Assembly (NCBI GenBank): GCA_041671305.1
Contig: JBAZBX010000005.1
Span: 1-45,995, forward strand
Direction of reading: 5' to 3'
Source: CAIPBY01 sp041671305
GTDB taxonomy: Bacteria; Patescibacteriota; Patescibacteriia; 2-01-FULL-39-33
Length of the DNA: 45,995 nt
Part shown: in pieces, positions 1 to 8,189 of the stretch
Position numbering within the stretch: position 1 is the stretch's first letter
Layout of the letters: the number at the start of each line of letters is the position of its first letter
Position numbers and translations under genes: made by a program
The notes under the pieces: generated by a model
The model's input: the letters and a program-made list of their open reading frames with translations, nothing else
Told to the model about the DNA's origin: nothing
The model's database searches: none

Positions 1-481
1 TATTATCTAATTGATCATTGCCAAAATCCGGAACGGTAGTAATAATCACCGATCCATACAAACCACCTGGTTGAGCATCTTGAGGAATATCAATTTGCAC
101 AGGAATAGTAACGCGATCGCCGTGTTTAAGAGTAAATTCTTTTACGTCCGGATGCAGAAAATCCTTGAGTGAATAAGGTCCTTTTTCAGCGCCCAGCAAC
201 ATGATATTTTCATCAACATTTTTGGAACCGGTAAAATCTTCTATTTCCACTTTGAACTTCATGTCCTTGCCATAACGATTAGTTACGGTCAAATATTTGA
301 GTTTTTTGTCTCCTGGATTAACTGTCAGCTCAGTTTTTCCTGGACCAACCACGTAATCACCCATTTTGGGAGTATTAACCAAATTTTCCACCTGATAAGC
401 CAATGCACTGTGGTATCCTCCCGCCACAAACATCGCGACTCCCAGCAACAAACCAATTATTATCCGATATTTGTTTTTCAT
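1..481 (-). CDS. Secreted surface protein, partial (C-terminus beyond window)
   Basis: The gene enters from the left edge, so only its N-terminal 160 residues are visible. It starts MKNKYRIIIGLLLGVAMFVAGG, a signal peptide or single membrane anchor, with likely cleavage after SALA near residue 27. The exported part has a beta-sandwich pattern: a PGKTELTVNPGDKK stretch, then a TVTNRYGKDMKFKVEIEDF strand pair, and later an IPVQIDIPQDAQPGGLYGSV segment. This resembles the DUF916-type domain found beside WxL surface proteins in Gram-positives, but the assignment is only by pattern. It lies 24 bp after a second secreted protein and probably shares its transcript. No Shine-Dalgarno site precedes the ATG. 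Confidence 0.75.
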   Translation of the reverse strand, partial: MKNKYRIIIGLLLGVAMFVAGGYHSALAYQVENLVNTPKMGDYVVGPGKTELTVNPGDKKLKYLTVTNRYGKDMKFKVEIEDFTGSKNVDENIMLLGAEKGPYSLKDFLHPDVKEFTLKHGDRVTIPVQIDIPQDAQPGGLYGSVIITTVPDFGNDQLDN

Positions 482-505
482 ATAATTATATAAAATAATC
501 TAATC

Positions 506-1150
506 TTAATTTGTGCTTCCGGTCACCACGACTGTGGCTACATAACTTCCAGTATCCTGATTTTTGGCAGTACCTACTTGCGCCAAAAAACGCATGGTGG
601 TAGTAACAATTGCCCCGCCCGTGTCGCTTGCCCTAGAGACAATAGGAATATCCGTGGTGTTATTAAAGCCCTGAAAACAATACGAATTGCTAATACTGCT
701 CCCCGTATTGCAAGCGGCTCCATTATTTTTTAACGCTGTAACCACATCCGTAGAGCTAACTGCAAATCCGAATTTAGACTCATTGGTGGCCACCGTTCCC
801 GCCCAATCATAAAATGGCGTAGTGGTGGCATCAGCAAATGAATTGGCTCCGCTAATTAAAGCCGGCGCTCCGGTGGCATGAACCGAGAGGCTATAACCGC
901 CCGCATTATTGGTGACTACACCGCAATCCAAGGTGGTAGACGCCGTACCTCCGGTCATACCGGGGATAGCCGGGGTCATGGCGACCGTGGTCAACGGACA
1001 GTTAAGAGTCATCTCGCCGCTGACCGTCAAAGTCACATCAAACTGATCGGGATTATCCGCCTGCACTAATTGGCCTTCAAAAACGAAAAAAATCATCAAG
1101 GCCACGACCGAGAGATACAAACCCAAAGTTAAACTCTTTTTAAACATCAT
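506..1150 (-). CDS. Secreted beta-rich surface protein (WxL/fimbrial-like)
   Basis: The protein has 214 residues. Residues 8-31 form a hydrophobic signal segment ending LVQADNPD. The rest is rich in Thr, Ser, Gly, Ala and Asn with alternating hydrophobic strands, and ends TGSYVATVVVTGSTN, typical of a surface or fibre subunit with a final beta strand. Four cysteines (CPL, LDCG, AACN, YCFQ) could form two disulfides after export. Together with the DUF916-like protein downstream it resembles WxL-type surface pairs. I cannot assign a ligand. It lies 43 bp after an XRE repressor gene, suggesting an operon of one regulator and two surface proteins. Confidence 0.8.
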   Translation of the reverse strand: MMFKKSLTLGLYLSVVALMIFFVFEGQLVQADNPDQFDVTLTVSGEMTLNCPLTTVAMTPAIPGMTGGTASTTLDCGVVTNNAGGYSLSVHATGAPALISGANSFADATTTPFYDWAGTVATNESKFGFAVSSTDVVTALKNNGAACNTGSSISNSYCFQGFNNTTDIPIVSRASDTGGAIVTTTMRFLAQVGTAKNQDTGSYVATVVVTGSTN

Positions 1151-1193
1151 ATGTTTGTGTTATTTATATATAATTTTAATAATATTTTTTGAC

Positions 1194-1406
1194 TTATTTC
1201 AAAAGCCGATCCAGACTGCCACTGGTCAAAACCTGAGATACAGCGATTAAGGTGGTTAATGTCGGATTAATATTAAATCCTCCCTCCAGCTTTGCCAGAT
1301 TGGAAAACTTCAAATTCGCTTTGCGCGCCAAATCATCCTGAGACAGTTTTTTTTCCAATCTCAGTTTTTTGATATTCTGACCTAATTTTTTCCCATCTAC
1401 GGCCAT
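1194..1406 (-). CDS. Small XRE-family helix-turn-helix repressor
   Basis: A 70-residue protein that is almost entirely one HTH_XRE domain: LGQNIKKLRLEKKLSQDDLARKANLKFSNLAKLEGG gives helices 1-4, with the recognition helix around KFSNLAKLE. Such proteins bind short palindromes as dimers. It is the first gene of a minus-strand operon with two secreted proteins. Its promoter (about 1492-1520) is overlapped by a perfect 12-bp palindrome at the predicted start site, and further copies lie upstream, so autoregulation is a reasonable inference. There is no Shine-Dalgarno site before the ATG. Confidence 0.88.
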   Translation of the reverse strand: MAVDGKKLGQNIKKLRLEKKLSQDDLARKANLKFSNLAKLEGGFNINPTLTTLIAVSQVLTSGSLDRLLK

Positions 1407-1419
1407 TTTGTTTTATTTA

Positions 1420-1772
1420 TCAATATATAGACATCTACATTTTATTGCCTGTTTTTAGTCATCTTTTTGACGATATCAATATATTGAATATAGTATACAA
1501 TTATTATTTTTGCTTGGCAAGTAGTCAACTGTGGATAAGTCAATAAATATAGACATATAAATAATATAGCTAATTTGTATTTCTGTCAATATATTAGTAT
1601 CACTATAATATTATCTTTATAAGATAGTCATTATATTGATAATAGAGCAAGAAATGGTTGCCATGTGGACAAAAAGAGCTTCTCTTAAATACATTATATC
1701 TTAAAAAGATAACTTATGTCAATATATTAGTATCATTATATAATTATCTATATATTAGAGTCAATATATTGA
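1420..1772. repeat. Array of TCAATATATTGA-type 12-bp palindromes
   Basis: Perfect palindromes TCAATATATTGA occur at 1476-1487 and 1761-1772. Near copies are TCAATATATTAG at 1586-1597 and 1719-1730, TCATTATATTGA at 1628-1639, TCTATATATTAG at 1747-1758, and a partial copy at 1420-1430. They lie upstream of an XRE gene and look like an operator array. This AT-rich stretch has no convincing coding capacity. Confidence 0.65.
1492..1520 (-). promoter_or_regulatory. Promoter of the XRE/surface-protein operon
   Basis: On the minus strand TTGCCA (1515-1520) is separated by 17 bp from TATACT (1492-1497). The start site would fall near 1485, inside the palindrome TCAATATATTGA at 1476-1487. A perfect DnaA-type box TGTGGATAA (1530-1538) lies just upstream. 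Confidence 0.6.
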
Positions 1773-1908
1773 TAATGTTATGTTTTTGCTTAATAAAAAA
1801 TATCGGCACATAGCCGATTAATTAATTTGTCTTTGTTTTTTCTTTTTTTTATTCTTCTTCTCTATTTACTATTTCCTTTTATAATTATTCCTCAGTTAAT
1901 CTTTATGT

Positions 1909-1930
1909 TCTTTCATAACTGAAAGAACCA
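1909..1930. repeat. Short hairpin GTTCTTTC/GAAAGAAC
   Basis: GTTCTTTCA and TGAAAGAAC form a nearly perfect stem with a small loop in AT-rich intergenic DNA. It has no T run, so it is not an obvious terminator. Confidence 0.45.
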
Positions 1931-2030
1931 AAGGTTTTGGGGTACGCAATTTCGCCTTATGCTCGGAGTGTTCTTAATCTTGCTTAGCTATTTATGTAAT
2001 TTTTGTATCCGTATTCTTGCACCCGCACCC

Positions 2031-2165
2031 TTGCGAGCATTAGAAAATCTAGTGACAAAATTCCAAGAAGCGAACGTTAAAAGCCAACATATAGCCTCCA
2101 GCAGGAGGCGCATGTGGCTTAGTGAGCGTTTGGAATTTTTGTCCTTGATTTTCTACAGCGAGCGC
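2031..2165. repeat. Long imperfect inverted repeat with nested hairpin
   Basis: The left arm (2031-2090) reads AGAAAATCTAGTGACAAAAT then TCCAA and AGCCAACAT. The right arm (2112-2165) is its imperfect reverse complement, running from ATGTGGCT through TTGGAATTTTTGTC to GATTTTCT. The loop carries a perfect small hairpin, GCCTCC-AGCA-GGAGGC (2094-2109). This looks like a non-coding foldback or MITE-like element. Confidence 0.65.
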
Positions 2166-2175
2166 TTTTTTCTTT

Positions 2176-2218
2176 TGTGTCAGCTTTTCTTTTTACTAAA
2201 AAAAGAAAAGTGACAACA
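2176..2218. repeat. Hairpin GTCAgCTTTTCTTTTT / AAAAAGAAAAGTGAC
   Basis: The two arms meet at ACTAA and the stem extends into flanking TTGT/ACAA. It directly follows the larger foldback at 2031-2165, so the two may belong to one repeat unit. It could also act as a transcription terminator. Confidence 0.5.
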
Positions 2219-2236
2219 AATTAATAATAAAGAACC

Positions 2237-2264
2237 TGGATCCCGGGTCAAGCCCGGGATGACA
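2237..2264. repeat. GC-rich dispersed palindromic repeat (GGATCCCGGG...CCCGGGATGAC)
   Basis: GGATCCCGGGTC-AA-GCCCGGGATGAC is a compact GC-rich palindrome in otherwise AT-rich DNA. It shares the ...GGGATGACA end with the element embedded in polA (26145-26243) and probably belongs to the same dispersed family. Confidence 0.6.
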
Positions 2265-2283
2265 CACAAAAAACCAACTTAAT

Positions 2284-2325
2284 AAAAAATCCCATTCCAA
2301 TAATATATCGGAGTGGGATTTTTTT
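2284..2325 (-). terminator. Rho-independent terminator of the GerMN gene
   Basis: AAAAAATCCCATTCC and GGAGTGGGATTTTTTT form a stem with T runs on both strands. It lies just past the stop codon of the minus-strand GerMN gene. Confidence 0.75.
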
Positions 2326-2336
2326 CATTCCATATT

Positions 2337-3245
2337 TTATGGTTGCAAAATAGCATCCTGCTTACAATTACCATCAACACAAATTAAAACTGATTTTACC
2401 TGAGGAAATTGCAATAAAGTCTTTTCAATCTGAGCCCTAACTGCGGTTACTGCGCAAGATCCTCCAATCCTGTATAAATTATCATTGAAATCAACCTCAG
2501 CCACTCCACTGGCAATTTTTATATATTTGATAGCAACTCCCTGGGGTATAGCAGAGGTAAATCCCCTAGAAATTTCATCTGCAGTAAGTGGCTGAAGCAA
2601 TCCTTTCATAGTATTAACAAATTCAGAGTCATATTTCTTCTCAATTATCCTATGCAGGGGAAATACAATACTACAATCAATCATAGGCTTATTTTTTTGA
2701 GAATTTCCATAATATGCGATTATTTCTACCTGATTTGCTTCCAAAAGCGTATTATTGTCAATTCCAAAATTAGCATTGTTTCCTTCCACTATTCTTACCG
2801 TCCCCTGCTCTTTCTTATCACTTACCACCACAGTATCATTATTTTTTTGATTTTCCGAAGTATTTTTATTATCTTGAGAATTACCTTGCCATAGCCAAAC
2901 AAATATTATTACCAAAATCACTAAAACACCAATAATTATGTTTTTAATATGGTTATTGAAGAAAGAAGACCTTGTTCCATAAGATGGATCAGATTGATTT
3001 ATCTTATCCTTTTCTTCTGACACTTCTAATCCGGTATTTTCGTCTTTTTTATCCTCAATCGTGCCAATATCCTCATTAACGTCCAAAATACTGTCAAAAT
3101 CATTTTCCGATTCCGTATTTTCTATCTTACTAATAGACTCTATCTTTTCCCCACGGCCATCTGTTCCATGAGAATCAATTTCTGGATCAAAATTCTGAGC
3201 AACCTCTTTATTTGCCCCCAAACCTTCATTTTTTTCTTCTTCCAT
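2337..3245 (-). CDS. Membrane-anchored GerMN-domain protein
   Basis: The protein has 302 residues. An acidic, Glu/Asn/Asp-rich cytoplasmic N-terminus (1-95) is followed by one membrane helix (about 100-119, NIIIGVLVILVIIFVWLW), a polar linker, and a C-terminal GerMN domain (about 178-302). That domain includes KGLLQPLTADEISRGFTSAIPQG and AQIEKTLLQFPQVKSVLICVDG, the usual GerMN core. GerMN domains occur in spore germination and in lipoproteins of non-sporulating bacteria, with a putative cell-envelope binding role. The gene stands alone with its own terminator. The substrate cannot be inferred. Confidence 0.82.
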   Translation of the reverse strand: MEEEKNEGLGANKEVAQNFDPEIDSHGTDGRGEKIESISKIENTESENDFDSILDVNEDIGTIEDKKDENTGLEVSEEKDKINQSDPSYGTRSSFFNNHIKNIIIGVLVILVIIFVWLWQGNSQDNKNTSENQKNNDTVVVSDKKEQGTVRIVEGNNANFGIDNNTLLEANQVEIIAYYGNSQKNKPMIDCSIVFPLHRIIEKKYDSEFVNTMKGLLQPLTADEISRGFTSAIPQGVAIKYIKIASGVAEVDFNDNLYRIGGSCAVTAVRAQIEKTLLQFPQVKSVLICVDGNCKQDAILQP

Positions 3246-3715
3246 ATTGTTGTATGTTAAGCCGTACTAATTAACCAGATTATAAGTCTTTTTAATCAGA
3301 CTGGCAAGCGTTCAGTTCCGTACGGAACGAATTACCCAATAAAAATGGGCATAAAATAAAAATTACAAGCGAAATATCAATACCTTTATCATCATATTTT
3401 TATCTAAATATATAAAAAATAGGGGATTATTACGATTTATTATACTTTTATCTAAATTTAGCTAATTTAATAGTTTTCAACATAAGATGAAAAAAGATTT
3501 GTCTAGACATGTCTAGACATTTGTCCACTTATCCAACACGTTATCCACAGAAATTGTGGATTGTGAATAACTAAAAAAATACAAATTATTCATCACACCT
3601 AATCAATCATTTAATAAACATAATTATCTAAGTTTAGCCAATTGGTCTAAATTTAGATAAAATAATTAATATAAACAAAAAACCACTTGCTCTCGCAAAT
3701 AGTTTTTTTGTATTG
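3246..3715. other. Intergenic region with DnaA boxes and TCTAAATTTAGA palindromes
   Basis: No gene is visible in these 470 bases. There are two exact DnaA-type boxes, TTATCCACA (3541-3549) and TGTGAATAA (3562-3570), and a doubled GTCTAGACAT motif near 3500-3520. Copies of a 12-bp palindrome lie at 3451-3462, 3627-3638 and 3646-3657 (the last is a perfect TCTAAATTTAGA), with a partial copy at about 3403. It is a candidate for DnaA-dependent regulation or a secondary origin-like site. Confidence 0.5.
3676..3706 (-). terminator. Terminator after tRNA-Arg
   Basis: On the minus strand ACTATTTGC-GAGA-GCAAGTGGT forms a stem flanked by A and T runs, immediately downstream of the tRNA. Confidence 0.65.
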
Positions 3716-3787
3716 TGTCCTCGACAAGAATCGAACTTGTGTCTAGGGCTTAGGAGTCCCTTGTTCTATCCACTGAACTACGAGGAC
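3716..3787 (-). tRNA. tRNA-Arg (anticodon CCU)
   Basis: It folds as a cloverleaf on the minus strand: acceptor GTCCTCG/CGAGGAC with discriminator A, D stem GTTC/GAAC, anticodon loop CTCCTAA (CCU), T stem ACAAG/CTTGT with a normal TTCGATT loop. The anticodon stem AGGGA/GCCCT has one A-G mismatch next to the loop. CCA is not encoded. Confidence 0.93.
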
Positions 3788-3877
3788 ATGAATTTATAAC
3801 AACTCATCAAGATGATCAAAGTCAATTATAGCGATTGATCTTTTAAATACTTTTAGTATTTCAATAATTGTTTGCGC

Positions 3878-3906
3878 TTGATTATAGACTCAAAATATAG
3901 TAAAAT
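3878..3906 (+). promoter_or_regulatory. Promoter of the MBL-membrane protein-gyrA unit
   Basis: TTGATT (3878-3883), a 17-bp spacer and TAAAAT (3901-3906) lie about 40 bp before the start of the MBL-fold gene. Confidence 0.5.
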
Positions 3907-3945
3907 ATAAACAAGTTTGACTTAATCAATCTTAGCAAAAAACTT

Positions 3946-4596
3946 ATGATAATTCAATGGATTGGCCAATCCTGTTTTAAAATCCAAACCAAAAATAATG
4001 GCAACGAGGTAACTATTGTCACTGACCCGTATGATGATAAAACCGGATTAAAGATGCCCAAAATACAGGCAGACATCGTAACTGTTTCTCATAACCACCA
4101 CGATCACAACAATTTAGATGCCATAAAAGGGGATCCGTTTGTAATAAACACGCCTGGAGAATACGAGACCAAGGAAGTTTTAATCTATGGCATCCCATCT
4201 TATCATGATGACAAAAAAGGATCCGAGAGAGGCAACAATACTATTTATAAATTAGTTTCTGAGGAAATTCACCTGGCTCATCTTGGTGATTTAGGACAAA
4301 CACTTACCGATGAACAATTAGAAAAGATAGGAACTGTTGATGTACTTATGATTCCTGTCGGCGGAAAATATACTATTGATTACAAAAAAGCCATTGAAGT
4401 TATTTCCCAATTGGAACCGAGAATTGTGATTCCTATGCATTACAAAATTGATGGCTTAACCTCCGATGTGGCTACTGTGGACGAATTTATCAAAAACTGC
4501 GGTTTGCCGTTGGAAAAAATGGATAAATTAAAAATCCTAAAGAAAGATCTGCCACCAGATACTACTAAATTAGTCATTCTAAGTCCGAACGCTTAA
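3946..4596 (+). CDS. MBL-fold metallohydrolase (Lactamase_B_3 type)
   Basis: The protein has 216 residues and is a complete small metallo-beta-lactamase-fold domain. The metal-binding motif SHNHHDHN is at residues 48-55. Further ligand regions are LAHLGDLG (about 119-126) and the late PMHYKIDG histidine near residue 166. The family contains UlaG-like and UPF0173-like hydrolases of unclear substrate, and nothing here identifies one. It starts a likely three-gene transcript with a membrane protein 19 bp downstream and then gyrA. No Shine-Dalgarno site precedes it. Confidence 0.88.
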   Translation: MIIQWIGQSCFKIQTKNNGNEVTIVTDPYDDKTGLKMPKIQADIVTVSHNHHDHNNLDAIKGDPFVINTPGEYETKEVLIYGIPSYHDDKKGSERGNNTIYKLVSEEIHLAHLGDLGQTLTDEQLEKIGTVDVLMIPVGGKYTIDYKKAIEVISQLEPRIVIPMHYKIDGLTSDVATVDEFIKNCGLPLEKMDKLKILKKDLPPDTTKLVILSPNA

Positions 4597-4615
4597 ATAA
4601 ATAAACTTTTGACCC

Positions 4616-5494
4616 ATGCCCAGAAAAAGTTTACCAAAACAAATTAAAAAGCCAACCGCCAGCGTAAAAAAGGGGAAGAGCGCCAAAACTAAATCTGCTT
4701 CAAAAGCCGAACCGGAAGACTCTGGATTGCAATATATTAATATTTATGAAAGAAATACTGAAGCGGATAAAAAGGTGAAATTGCTTTGGCTAATCACTAT
4801 TCCTGTAACCATAATACTGATAATATTTTGGTTTTGGCTCCTGAAACAAAATATGGCGAGTAAGAATCAGGCTAGCGTCGTAAGTGATCTGCGTGACGAG
4901 ATAACTCGGACTATGGGTGAAATTAAAAACAATATTGAATTAAATAAAATATCAGACACAAATACAGTTAATTCTACCAGTAGCCTAGATGAAATCAAGG
5001 ATAAAATAGTTGAGCAGTTGCAGAAAAATTTGGATCCTGCCACCTGGCCCAGCCATGATTCTGAAATTCTAGCCGTTTCCATCAAATATCCGCCGGAATG
5101 GAGCCAGAACGAACAAAAAGAATCCATCACGGTTTCCGCGCCATCACTGACAAATTCAGCTTCTACTTCAGCCACTTCTACAGATAGCACTTACAGCAGA
5201 GTTCTAATCAATAGAAAAACTGTTTCGGCCGGCGTCAAATTAGACACCTGGATAAAAAAGAATACTCCAGCAACCGATGAATACAAATTAGCTTCAGCCA
5301 CGGATAATCCGATGGTTGACGGACAAAAAACAATTGTCTACCAAAAAATAGATGCCACGCCAAACGATATAAATCAAATCATATACGTACAGAAAGATAA
5401 ATCCATCTATGAAATCCAGATAAGCGTTTTGAATAGGAAAATATCGGATGAACAATACATCAAAGGAATAATTAACAATATTAAATTTTTATAA
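4616..5494 (+). CDS. Single-pass membrane protein of unknown function
   Basis: The protein has 292 residues. A Lys/Ala/Ser-rich basic N-terminus (1-30) precedes one membrane helix (about 60-82, LLWLITIPVTIILIIFWFWLL). A coiled-coil-prone stretch follows (SDLRDEITRTMGEIKNNIEL), and the extracytoplasmic C-terminal domain (about 145-292) has SILAVSIKYPPEWSQ and VDGQKTIVYQKIDATP, a pattern seen in PsbP-like beta domains. I do not recognise a named family. It ends 8 bp before gyrA, so the two are probably co-transcribed. Confidence 0.8.
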   Translation: MPRKSLPKQIKKPTASVKKGKSAKTKSASKAEPEDSGLQYINIYERNTEADKKVKLLWLITIPVTIILIIFWFWLLKQNMASKNQASVVSDLRDEITRTMGEIKNNIELNKISDTNTVNSTSSLDEIKDKIVEQLQKNLDPATWPSHDSEILAVSIKYPPEWSQNEQKESITVSAPSLTNSASTSATSTDSTYSRVLINRKTVSAGVKLDTWIKKNTPATDEYKLASATDNPMVDGQKTIVYQKIDATPNDINQIIYVQKDKSIYEIQISVLNRKISDEQYIKGIINNIKFL

Positions 5495-5502
5495 ATAGAA
5501 AT

Positions 5503-7986
5503 ATGTCTTCAAAAAATGACAAATCAGTACAGGAAAGATTGGAGCTAAGCAGGGGAGGAAACGCTAATATTTCCGATCGGTTAATCAGCGAAGAAGTTCA
5601 GCAAAGCTATTTGGATTATGCCATGTCCGTTATTGTTTCACGCGCCTTGCCGGATGTCCGTGATGGCATGAAACCGGTACATCGCAGAGTACTTTATGCC
5701 ATGTGGGATATCGGGCTTCGCGCCAATGCCAAATTCCGCAAATCAGCCAATGTAGTCGGTGAAGTTATGGCCAAATACCATCCTCATGGCGACTCAGCTA
5801 TTTATGAAACCATGGTGCGTATGGCTCAAGATTTTTCTTTGCGTTATCCGTTGGTCAAAGGGCAAGGAAACTTCGGATCCATGGACGGGGACAGCGCGGC
5901 TGCCATGCGTTATACCGAAGCCAAGCTTTCTGCCGTGGCCGAAGAGATGCTTTTTGATATAGAGAAAAACACAGTCAACTTTATTCCCAATTACGACGGG
6001 GCGCACAAGGAACCGCAAGTTTTGCCAGCCAAATTGCCCAACTTGCTTATCAACGGCGCTCAAGGCATTGCCGTGGGTATGGCCACCACCATTCCTCCGC
6101 ACAATCTCACTGAAATTGTAGATGGCACAATACACCTGATTGACAATCCTAATTGCGAAATTGAAGACCTGCTTAAATTCATCAAGGGTCCTGATTTTCC
6201 AACCGGTGGAATTATTTATAATATCAATGATCTCAAAGCCGCCTATGCTACCGGCAAAGGCGGAATAGTTTGTCGTGCCAAAACCAATATTGAAGAAACC
6301 AAAACCGGAATGTTCCGCATTATTGTAACTGAAGTGACTTATCAAACCAACAAAGCCACTTTGCTTGAGAAAATCGCCGAGCTTGTGAAAGACAAAAGAA
6401 TTGAAGGCATCAAAGATTTACGCGATGAATCCAACAAAGACGGGGTAAGAGTGGTGATTGAACTCAAAAAAGATACCTATCCCAAAAAAATTCTTAATCA
6501 ATTATTCAAGCATACTCAACTGCAAGAGTCCTTTCACTTCAATATGTTGGCTCTCGTTGATGGAATTCAGCCGAAAGTTCTCAATCTAAAATCAATCCTT
6601 GAAGAGTACATCAAGCATCGCCAAGTAATTGTCACTAGACGCACTCAATTTGATTTGGACAAAGCAAAAGACAGAGCTCATATACTTGAGGGATTGGTTT
6701 TAGCCCTGGCTCATATTGATGAAATAATCGCTACTATCAAAAAGTCCAAGGACAAAGAAGAGGCTAAAGTTAATTTAATCAAGAGATTCAAACTTAGCGA
6801 CAGGCAGACAGTGGCCATTTTGGAAATGAAACTGCAACAACTGGCTAATTTGGAAAAACTCAAAATTGAAACTGAACTCAAAGAAAAGCAAAAATTAATC
6901 AAAGAGTTAGAGGCTATTCTCAAATCACCAGAGAGAATACTGACTATTATCAAAGAAGAATTAACAGAACTCAGAGAAAAATTCGGCCAGCCTAGACGCA
7001 CTCAGATTGTAGCTCATGGCGTGGATTCATTTACCATGGAAGACTTGGTGCCCAATGAAGAAACAATTATTATGGTCACAAGCGATGGCTACATCAAACG
7101 GCTTCCGACGGACACATTCAAAACTCAAAGCAGGGGAGGCAAAGGAGTTATAGGACTTACCACCAAAGAAGAAGACGCCATAGAACACTTATTCCTGACT
7201 TCAACGCACAATGACATTCTCTTCTTTACCAACAAAGGACGAGTTTTCCAACTCAAATGCTATGATGTGCCTCAAGCTTCTAGAACAGCCAAGGGTCAAG
7301 CATTGGTAAACTTCCTCCAACTATCCCAAGCTGAAAAAGTCTCGGCCATTCTTCCTTCATCAGAAATCAAAGATGATAAATTCCTGACTATGGTGACGGA
7401 AAAGGGAATAATCAAAAAAAGCGCCATTGAAGATTTTGCCAACGTGCGCAGATCCGGATTAATCGCCTTAAAACTCAAAGATGGAGATAATTTAGAGTGG
7501 GTTGAGCCGTCCAATGGTACGGAGAATATAATTTTGGTAACTGCCGGCGGACAAGCCATCAGATTCAAGGAAGCCACTATCAGACCAATGGGCCGATCAG
7601 CCTCCGGAATCAGGGGAATTAAATTAAAAAGCAATGACCATGTGGTAGGTATGGGCATATTTGATTCCAAAGAGGATAAAAAATCCAATCTATTGGTTAT
7701 CATGGAAAACGGCTTTGGCAAACGAACCTCTCTGTCATCCTATAAAGTCCAAGGACGCGGTGGAAGTGGCATTAAAACAGCCAAAATTACCAGCAAAACA
7801 GGAAAAATAATTACCGGCAAAATAGTTCATGAAGACGATGGCGATCTTATGGTCATTTCACATCAAGGACAGGTCATCAGATTATCTATTAAACAAGTAA
7901 GCGTTCTGGGACGAGACACCCAAGGAGTTAGAGTTATGAGATTTAAGGATGAAGCCGATACAGTAGTTAATGTCACTCTGCTTTAA
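5503..7986 (+). CDS. gyrA: DNA gyrase subunit A
   Basis: The protein has 827 residues, the normal length. The breakage-reunion domain carries ALPDVRDGMKPVHRRVLYAM near residue 48 and the active-site tyrosine in AAMRYTEAKLS at about residue 134. A coiled-coil arm with the gate region follows (about 360-500), then the six-bladed C-terminal DNA-wrapping domain. The GyrA box appears as QSRGGKGV near residue 543. With GyrB (not in this window) it introduces negative supercoils. It is the last gene of a short unit and is followed by a strong terminator. Confidence 0.97.
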   Translation: MSSKNDKSVQERLELSRGGNANISDRLISEEVQQSYLDYAMSVIVSRALPDVRDGMKPVHRRVLYAMWDIGLRANAKFRKSANVVGEVMAKYHPHGDSAIYETMVRMAQDFSLRYPLVKGQGNFGSMDGDSAAAMRYTEAKLSAVAEEMLFDIEKNTVNFIPNYDGAHKEPQVLPAKLPNLLINGAQGIAVGMATTIPPHNLTEIVDGTIHLIDNPNCEIEDLLKFIKGPDFPTGGIIYNINDLKAAYATGKGGIVCRAKTNIEETKTGMFRIIVTEVTYQTNKATLLEKIAELVKDKRIEGIKDLRDESNKDGVRVVIELKKDTYPKKILNQLFKHTQLQESFHFNMLALVDGIQPKVLNLKSILEEYIKHRQVIVTRRTQFDLDKAKDRAHILEGLVLALAHIDEIIATIKKSKDKEEAKVNLIKRFKLSDRQTVAILEMKLQQLANLEKLKIETELKEKQKLIKELEAILKSPERILTIIKEELTELREKFGQPRRTQIVAHGVDSFTMEDLVPNEETIIMVTSDGYIKRLPTDTFKTQSRGGKGVIGLTTKEEDAIEHLFLTSTHNDILFFTNKGRVFQLKCYDVPQASRTAKGQALVNFLQLSQAEKVSAILPSSEIKDDKFLTMVTEKGIIKKSAIEDFANVRRSGLIALKLKDGDNLEWVEPSNGTENIILVTAGGQAIRFKEATIRPMGRSASGIRGIKLKSNDHVVGMGIFDSKEDKKSNLLVIMENGFGKRTSLSSYKVQGRGGSGIKTAKITSKTGKIITGKIVHEDDGDLMVISHQGQVIRLSIKQVSVLGRDTQGVRVMRFKDEADTVVNVTLL

Positions 7987-8006
7987 ATTTTTACCGAGAA
8001 ATAATT

Positions 8007-8041
8007 ACACCGGCCTTCTATAGTAGAAGGCCGGTGTTTTA
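8007..8041 (+). terminator. Terminator after gyrA
   Basis: ACACCGGCCTTCTA-tag-TAGAAGGCCGGTGT is followed by TTTT, a near-perfect 14-bp stem 20 bp after the gyrA stop codon. Confidence 0.9.
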
Positions 8042-8120
8042 TTAAAAATTATTTAAATTTACAAATTAATTAATCACTCTATTTTACAAAAAAATCTCAC
8101 CTTATTATCAATTATGCACC

Positions 8121-8150
8121 TTGATTTTTTGTGCTGTTTTATATTATAAT
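8121..8150 (+). promoter_or_regulatory. Promoter of the yebC-ruvC operon
   Basis: TTGATT (8121-8126), an 18-bp spacer and TATAAT (8145-8150) place the start site near 8157, about 33 bp before the YebC ATG. Confidence 0.6.
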
Positions 8151-8189
8151 AGAGCCATATATCGCTCAGAATTAATTAATGAGTTTTTT

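Noticed and set aside
1420..1772. CRISPR-like array of repeated AT-rich motifs
   Set aside because: Repeat units are only 12 bp, palindromic and unevenly spaced with no spacers of constant length, so operators are the better reading. No cas genes are present.
1959..2213. Open frame of 84 codons on the plus strand
   Set aside because: It runs through both arms of a large inverted repeat and a second hairpin, has no ribosome binding site and its composition follows the repeats. It is almost certainly not a gene.
5794..6345. Open frame of 183 codons antisense to gyrA
   Set aside because: It lies wholly inside the conserved gyrA coding region and has no independent support.
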